Origin: SHVO01 sp041905525
Lineage (GTDB): Bacteria; Pseudomonadota; Alphaproteobacteria; Rhodospirillales; Rhodospirillaceae
Length of the DNA: 64,000 nt
Direction: 5' to 3'
NCBI GenBank assembly: GCA_041905525.1
Contig: JAYRKY010000011.1
Coordinates: 1-64,000 of the forward strand
Part shown: positions 59,086 through 64,000 of the stretch, one piece after another
Layout: every line of letters begins with the position of its first letter
How positions within the stretch are numbered: the stretch's first letter is position 1
Notes under the pieces: generated by a model
What the model was told of the DNA's origin: nothing
The model's input: the letters and a program-made list of their open reading frames with translations, nothing else
Database searches by the model: none
Made by a program: the position numbers and the translations under genes

Positions 59086-60218
59086 TATTGACGGCCCTCC
59101 AGATCGCGGCGGCGGCGCGTGAGTGCGAGGATCATGCCAACCGCGACGCCCAGCGCCACGAGCGACGACCCGCCATATGAGATGAACGGAAGGGTCATGC
59201 CCTTGGTGGGCATCATGTGCAGGCTGGAGGCCATGTTGATCATGGCCTGAAGCCCGAACTGCACCGCGAGACCGCCAACCGCGAGAAGCACAAACAGGTT
59301 CTCTTCGCGCATCACTTTGCTGAGGGCGCGGATCACGATGAAGGCGAACAGCGCGACGATGACGAGGCAGAGCAGGACGCCAAATTCCTCGCCGGCCACG
59401 GCGAAGATGAAGTCGGTGTGCGCGTCGGGCAGCGCCTCTTTCACGCGGCCTTCACCCGGGCCGCGGCCGAACAGGCCGCCCTGCTGGAAAGCGCGCATGG
59501 CGGTGGCGACTTGATAGGTATCGCCGCTCGAGGGATCGAGGAAGCGGTCGACGCGGCTGGCGACGTGATCGAAGGTGAAATAGGCGCCGACGAGGCCGGC
59601 GAGGCCGACGATCGCGATCAGGATGACCCAGAAGATCGGAAGTCCAGCGATAAAGAACTGAGCGGACCAGACCGCAGAAACCACCAGGGTCATGCCCACG
59701 TCGGGCTGGGAGAGAAGGACGAGGGCGACGGCACCGAGCAGTCCCGCGGCGATGAGATTGCCGGGAAAGTCTTCGCGCAGTTTGTGCTCGGCAAACATCC
59801 ACGCCGATACCACCGCGAAAAAGGGTTTCACGAACTCCGACGGCTGGCCGAAGTGGATCGGGCCGATGGAGAGCCAGCGGCGCGCGCCGTTGATGTCTTC
59901 ACCCAGGATGAGAGTGAGGAGCGTCAGGAAGCCCGAGATCAGGAATCCGATGACCGCGAAGCGGCGCACATTGACCGGCGCCAAGAGGGAGATGGCGAAC
60001 ATCGTCAGCAGCGCGAGCGGCAAGAAGACCATCTGCTTGCGGACGAAGTGGAACGTGGTCGCGCCAATGCGCTCCGCCGCCGGCGGTCCGGCCGCCAGGT
60101 TCAGGAGGATGCCGATGGCGATCAGCAGGGCCGTGGCCGCGAGCATCCATTTGTCGACCGTCCACCACCAGCGGCCGACGGTGCTCGTATCAAGACGTGT
60201 GATTGTGCGCGCCGTCAT
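59085..60218 (-). CDS. ftsW: peptidoglycan polymerase FtsW (SEDS family)
   Basis: A 377-residue inner-membrane SEDS protein for septal peptidoglycan polymerisation. About ten transmembrane helices; WWTVDKWMLAATALLIAIGILLNLAAGP begins the chain. GRGPGEGRVKEALPDAHTDFIFAVAGEEFG is the SEDS signature, and PTKGMTLPFISYGGSSLVALGVAVG ends it. The basic C-terminus is short (LTRRRRDLEGRQ). Its start directly abuts the stop of murD, and it overlaps murG by one base. Confidence 0.96.
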   Translation of the reverse strand: MTARTITRLDTSTVGRWWWTVDKWMLAATALLIAIGILLNLAAGPPAAERIGATTFHFVRKQMVFLPLALLTMFAISLLAPVNVRRFAVIGFLISGFLTLLTLILGEDINGARRWLSIGPIHFGQPSEFVKPFFAVVSAWMFAEHKLREDFPGNLIAAGLLGAVALVLLSQPDVGMTLVVSAVWSAQFFIAGLPIFWVILIAIVGLAGLVGAYFTFDHVASRVDRFLDPSSGDTYQVATAMRAFQQGGLFGRGPGEGRVKEALPDAHTDFIFAVAGEEFGVLLCLVIVALFAFIVIRALSKVMREENLFVLLAVGGLAVQFGLQAMINMASSLHMMPTKGMTLPFISYGGSSLVALGVAVGMILALTRRRRDLEGRQ

Positions 60219-61613
60219 CTAGGCCACCTTTCCAATCTGCGGCCAGAGCGCGATGACCTCCTCACGGAAGCGGTCGCCGCGCTCCTCAAAGTTCTTGAAC
60301 ATGTCGAACGAGGCGCAGGCGGGCGAGAGCAGCACCGTCGCGCCGGGCTTGTTTTCATTGAGAGCCATGGCGCCGGCCTCTTCGATGGCCGACTCCATGT
60401 CTTCGTACAATGCAAAGGGGACTTTGCCCTCCAGCGTGTCCGCGAAGGCGTCGGCGGCTTCACCGATGAGAAAGGCATGGCGGATTCTGGGGAACAGCGG
60501 CGTGAGCGACGCGATGCCGCCCTCTTTCGCGACACCGCCGGCAATCCAGTAGATATTGTCATAGCAAAGCAGCGCCTTCTCGGAAGCGTCGGCATTAGTG
60601 GCTTTGCTGTCATTGACGAACGAAACGTTGGCGACGGTGCCCACCAGTTCCTGGCGGTGCTTGAGGCCCGGAAATGAGGACAGTCCGGCGGCGATCTGGT
60701 CGTGGGTCAGGCCGTGGCTGCAGGCAATAGCCGCCGCCGCTGCCGCATTTTGCCAATTATGCGCTCCCGGCAGACGCGCGATCGACTTCAGGTCGATAAT
60801 CGTCTTGGGGCGAGCGCCCGTGGTGTCGACGAGAAGGCCGTCGATGGCGTGAAATCCACCGAGCACCTGCGTGCGAACGGAGATCGGAATGACTTTGTGA
60901 ACGCCGTCTTTGCGCAAGGCTTCATACATGGATGCGCACTGTTCATCGTCGACCCCGAGGATTGCCGTGCGCGGAGCACGCTGGTCCGCGAAGATCCGGC
61001 GTTTCGCCGCCACGTAACCTTCGATCCCGCCGTGGCGGTCAAGGTGGTCGGGCGTGATATTGAGGAGGACCGCCGTCTCGCAGCGGAGATGGGGCATGAG
61101 CTCCAACTGATAAGACGATAATTCGAGCACGTAGGTACCGCCGAGGCTAAGGGGTTCCAACTCCAGCGCTGGAATGCCGATGTTGCCGCCCATGGCGACC
61201 TTACGGCCGGCGTGCTTGAAGACGTGTGAGGTGAGAGCCGTCGTCGTGGACTTGCCGTTGGTGCCGGTGATCGCGATGACGGTGGCGTCGGGTTGGGCTT
61301 CGACGAGCAGATCCACATCACAGATAAGTGGTATGCCGAGCGCACGGGCGCGCACGGCCAGCGGATGGGTTTTGGGCAGCGTATGGGGAATGCCCGGGCT
61401 CCACACGATCGCGCGCACCCCTTCGAGATTCATCGTGGAGCCGTCGAACGCGGTGAAACCGCGCGCCACGCCTTCCTGGACCTGCGCGGGTTTATCGTCC
61501 CACACCTGCACGAGGGCGCCGCTGGCGCGCAAAGACGCCGCCGCCGACAAGCCGGATTTACCCAGGCCCATCACGACAACGCGCTCGCCGGCATAGCGAG
61601 GAGTGGGAACCAT
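60219..61613 (-). CDS. murD: UDP-N-acetylmuramoyl-L-alanine-D-glutamate ligase
   Basis: Adds D-glutamate to UDP-MurNAc-L-Ala. 464 residues. VVVMGLGKSGLSAAASLRASGA is the UDP-binding domain, IAITGTNGKSTTTALTSH the ATP loop (about 113-130), LNITPDHLDRHGGIEGYVAAKRRIF the central domain and FVNDSKATNADASEKALLCYDNIYWIAGG the C-terminal signature. It follows mraY by 7 bp and runs directly into ftsW. Confidence 0.96.
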   Translation of the reverse strand: MVPTPRYAGERVVVMGLGKSGLSAAASLRASGALVQVWDDKPAQVQEGVARGFTAFDGSTMNLEGVRAIVWSPGIPHTLPKTHPLAVRARALGIPLICDVDLLVEAQPDATVIAITGTNGKSTTTALTSHVFKHAGRKVAMGGNIGIPALELEPLSLGGTYVLELSSYQLELMPHLRCETAVLLNITPDHLDRHGGIEGYVAAKRRIFADQRAPRTAILGVDDEQCASMYEALRKDGVHKVIPISVRTQVLGGFHAIDGLLVDTTGARPKTIIDLKSIARLPGAHNWQNAAAAAAIACSHGLTHDQIAAGLSSFPGLKHRQELVGTVANVSFVNDSKATNADASEKALLCYDNIYWIAGGVAKEGGIASLTPLFPRIRHAFLIGEAADAFADTLEGKVPFALYEDMESAIEEAGAMALNENKPGATVLLSPACASFDMFKNFEERGDRFREEVIALWPQIGKVA

Positions 61614-61620
61614 ACCCTTC

Positions 61621-62703
61621 CTATCTCAACTTCAAGGTCGACAGCCCGGCGACGGCCAGGATGACGGCGATGATCCAAAAACGAATAACGACTGTCGGTT
61701 CGGCCCAGCCTTTTTCCTCGTAATGATGGTGCAGCGGAGCCATGCGGAAGACGCGCTTACCCGTCAGCTTGAACGAAGCCACTTGGACGATGACCGAAAT
61801 CGTCTCCAGCACGAACAGCCCGCCGACGATGGCGAGCACGATTTCGTGTTTCGTGACGACGGCGACGGAGCCGAGCGCGCCGCCAAGAGCAAGCGAGCCG
61901 GTGTCGCCCATAAACACCATCGCAGGCGGCGCGTTGAACCACAGGAAGCCAAGGCCCGCGCCAACGATCGCGCCGCAGAACACCGCAAGTTCGCCGGAGC
62001 CCGCGACGAAATGGACCTGAAGGTAGTTGGCGAACACCGCGTTGCCGATGAGGTAAGCGATAATGACGAATACGCCGGCTGCGATCATGACCGGCACGAT
62101 CGCCAAGCCATCAAGTCCGTCGGTGAGGTTTACCGAGTTGGCGGCGCCAACGATGACGAAAACGACGAAGGGCAGATACATGATGCCCAGATCGAGCAGC
62201 AGGTCCTTGAAGAAAGGCACGGTCAGCTTGTCGGCCATTTCCGGCGCGCCGATCGTCGAGATCCAGTAACCGGCGGCGGCTGCGAGGGCGATTTCAAGAA
62301 CGAGCTTGCTCTTGCCGGCGACGCCGGCCGAAGAACGCTTCTTCACTTTGCGGTAGTCGTCGAGAAAGCCGATGAGGCCGTATCCCAGCGTGACGAACAT
62401 CACGGCCCACACATATTTGTTGCTCAGATCGGCCCACAGCAGGGTCGCAATAGTGATTCCCAGCAACATCATCGCACCGCCCATGGTGGGCGTGCCTTGT
62501 TTGATCAGGTGGCTTTGCGGACCGTCGGTGCGGATCGGTTGCCCGTAGCCTTGTTGCGCCTTCAACCAGCGGATGATCGCCGGCCCGAAGACGAAGGCAA
62601 CCAGCAGCGCGGTGATCACCGCTCCGCCGGTGCGGAAGGTGAGGTAACGGAAGACGTTGAAAGCAGGAAACTCGTTAGAAAACTGGGACAAGAGATAGAA
62701 CAT
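61621..62703 (-). CDS. mraY: phospho-N-acetylmuramoyl-pentapeptide transferase
   Basis: Integral inner-membrane enzyme making lipid I from UDP-MurNAc-pentapeptide and undecaprenyl phosphate. 360 residues with about ten helices. The Asp pair is in GFLDDYRKVKKRSSAGV, NLTDGLDGLAIVP is the nucleotide-binding loop, and MAPLHHHYEEKGWAEPTVVIRFWII holds the His triad loop. SHLIKQGTPTMGGAMMLL is the early signature. It follows murF by 4 bp. Confidence 0.97.
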   Translation of the reverse strand: MFYLLSQFSNEFPAFNVFRYLTFRTGGAVITALLVAFVFGPAIIRWLKAQQGYGQPIRTDGPQSHLIKQGTPTMGGAMMLLGITIATLLWADLSNKYVWAVMFVTLGYGLIGFLDDYRKVKKRSSAGVAGKSKLVLEIALAAAAGYWISTIGAPEMADKLTVPFFKDLLLDLGIMYLPFVVFVIVGAANSVNLTDGLDGLAIVPVMIAAGVFVIIAYLIGNAVFANYLQVHFVAGSGELAVFCGAIVGAGLGFLWFNAPPAMVFMGDTGSLALGGALGSVAVVTKHEIVLAIVGGLFVLETISVIVQVASFKLTGKRVFRMAPLHHHYEEKGWAEPTVVIRFWIIAVILAVAGLSTLKLR

Positions 62704-62707
62704 GGTT

Positions 62708-64000
62708 CTAATTCCCGGCGGCGGCGCGTTGAGTGGGTTGGATCGATCGCAACGCGTCCACGACCAGGTCCATATGACTGCTGTGCGAGCCTTTCACGGC
62801 AACGACGTCACCGGCGCGCACAGCGCCAAGAACGAGCGGGACGAGCGCTTTTGAGTCGGCGGCATGGGCGCCGCGCATCGCCTGGGGCAATGCGTCGTGA
62901 AGGTTCTTCATGAGGGACCCCGCGGTAAAGACGAGATGGATGTCCGCGAGTTTCAGGCTTTCCGCGAGATCGGCATGCAGTGCCGCCGCGGCGCTTCCGA
63001 GCTCGAGCATATCACCGAGGACCATGATCAGACGGCCGCCGCGCGTTCCGCCCACAGGCTGATGCATTTGCGCAAGCGTGTCGGCCAGCACGCGCACCGC
63101 GGCGGGACTGGCGTTGTAGCTTTCATCGATCACAACGAACGAGCCGCCGTCGATTTCGACGCGCGTGCGCGCGCCGCGTCCGACCGGCGCGGCCAGTTTG
63201 GCGAGCGCGCCGGCGGCGAGATGCATATCGGCGCCAATCGCATCAACGGCGGCGAGGGCCGCGAGACTGTTGAGCGCCCAGTGACGGCCGCTGACAATCA
63301 TATCGTACATCATGCGGCGGCCATCGAACTCGGCGGCGACTTGGGTGCCGTCGGGCGTCAGCGACCAGGCGACAAGGCGCGCATAGGCGTCTCCGCCCGT
63401 TCCAAACGCGCGAACGTTGGCGCAGCCGTAGGTCTTGGCCGCCGCCGCGAGCCGCACGTAGTGAGGATTGTCGCGCGGCAGTACGACCGTGCCGCCGGGC
63501 TCAAGGCCGGCCATGATTGCGGCTTTCTCGTCGGCGATCTCGGCCACGGAGTTGAAAAATTCGAGATGTGCGGCCTCGACCGTTGTGATGACGGCCGCAT
63601 GCGGGCGCACCAGCTTCGACAGCGGCGCGATTTCGCCGGCGTGATTCATGCCAAGTTCGAAAACACCGAACTCGGTATCGGCCGGCATGCGAGCGAGGGA
63701 GAGGGGGACGCCCCAATGATTGTTGAGGTTGCCGGCGCTGGCGTGTGTCTTGCCCTGCACCGAAAGGCCAAGCTTCAGCGCTTCCTTGGTCCCGGTTTTG
63801 CCGACGCTGCCGGTGACCGCGATGACGCGGCCCTTCATGCGTGCCCGGGAAGCCTTCGCTAAATCCTGCAGCGCGTGAAACGTATCCTTAACCACTATCA
63901 GGCGATCATGATAGCTGTCGGAATCCTTCGGCGCGCGGTGAACGATTGCAGCAGCGGCGCCGTTTTCCAGCGCGTGTTTGACGTAGTCGTGCCCGTCGAA
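62708..64000 (-). CDS. murF: UDP-MurNAc-tripeptide--D-Ala-D-Ala ligase, partial (5' end beyond window)
   Basis: The last 430 codons of the gene, open to the right edge of the window. FDGHDYVKHALENGAAAAIVH at the edge corresponds to the usual N-terminal substrate domain (DGHDF...GA), so about 30-50 residues are missing. GRVIAVTGSVGKTGTKEALKLGL is the ATP loop, LGMNHAGEIAPLSKLVRPH and IDESYNASPAAVRVLADTLA the central and C-terminal signatures, and VAVKGSHSSHMDLVVDAL the end. It makes UDP-MurNAc-pentapeptide. A shorter internal start at 63895 would lose the first domain and is rejected. Confidence 0.95.
   Translation of the reverse strand, partial: FDGHDYVKHALENGAAAAIVHRAPKDSDSYHDRLIVVKDTFHALQDLAKASRARMKGRVIAVTGSVGKTGTKEALKLGLSVQGKTHASAGNLNNHWGVPLSLARMPADTEFGVFELGMNHAGEIAPLSKLVRPHAAVITTVEAAHLEFFNSVAEIADEKAAIMAGLEPGGTVVLPRDNPHYVRLAAAAKTYGCANVRAFGTGGDAYARLVAWSLTPDGTQVAAEFDGRRMMYDMIVSGRHWALNSLAALAAVDAIGADMHLAAGALAKLAAPVGRGARTRVEIDGGSFVVIDESYNASPAAVRVLADTLAQMHQPVGGTRGGRLIMVLGDMLELGSAAAALHADLAESLKLADIHLVFTAGSLMKNLHDALPQAMRGAHAADSKALVPLVLGAVRAGDVVAVKGSHSSHMDLVVDALRSIQPTQRAAAGN

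Overview
This 64 kb window is a GC-rich chromosomal segment, most likely from an alphaproteobacterium. The evidence is the gene order of the division and cell-wall (dcw) cluster followed by lpxC, bamD, recN and ligA, an FtsZ with a long Ala/Pro-rich linker, an EcfG-type (GGAAC-N17-CGTT) promoter, a single-domain FAT GUY-like response regulator, and intergenic GTCATC...GATCCA palindromes. The genus cannot be read from the sequence. Two genes run off the edges: a c-type cytochrome at the left and murF at the right.

Left part (1-12.9 kb): a minus-strand ba3/B-type cytochrome c oxidase operon (subunits IIa, II, I and a cytochrome c) lies behind a perfect FNR/FixK-type palindrome. Next comes an MHS-family transporter with an ATP-grasp ligase-like gene. 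A gene-free stretch (5.5-6.15 kb) carries a strong sigma70 promoter and a boxA-like element typical of rRNA operon leaders, but no rRNA gene follows. A small A+T-richer island (6.1-8.25 kb) holds a PIN-like DUF4411 gene, an XRE-ImmA/IrrE metallopeptidase gene and a divergent two-helix membrane protein; it ends next to the 3' end of tRNA-Val(CAC). glmU-glmS (UDP-GlcNAc supply), a 200-bp tandem duplication of intergenic repeats and a response regulator follow.

Middle (12.9-43.5 kb): mostly housekeeping and metabolic genes: glutathione reductase, a TauE/SafE permease, class II DAHP synthase, NAD synthetase, glutaminyl-tRNA synthetase, threonine aldolase, a lipid kinase, a YqjM-like ene-reductase, mlaC-mlaA (outer-membrane lipid asymmetry), metF, uvrD-prmA, a Do-like protease, DUF3750, AhpD-like, MFS, a secreted NHL-repeat protein, a GlsB/YeaQ stress protein with an EcfG promoter, a di-heme DUF1111 protein, aminopeptidase P, an FkbM methyltransferase, pirin, an SDR and a VOC protein with a histone-like tail.

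Right part (43.5-64 kb), all on the minus strand: transcription runs murF-mraY-murD-ftsW-murG-murC-murB-ddl-ftsQ-ftsA-ftsZ, with genes abutting or overlapping by a few bases, then an enoyl-CoA hydratase, lpxC, bamD, recN and ligA. The block links peptidoglycan precursor synthesis, divisome assembly, lipid A synthesis, outer-membrane protein insertion and DNA repair.

No CRISPR array, insertion sequence, prophage or biosynthetic cluster was seen. The least ordinary features are the orphan rRNA-type leader beside the toxin-antitoxin-like island, the regulatory sites, the glutaminyl-tRNA synthetase in this lineage, and the unusual leaders of metF and ftsZ.
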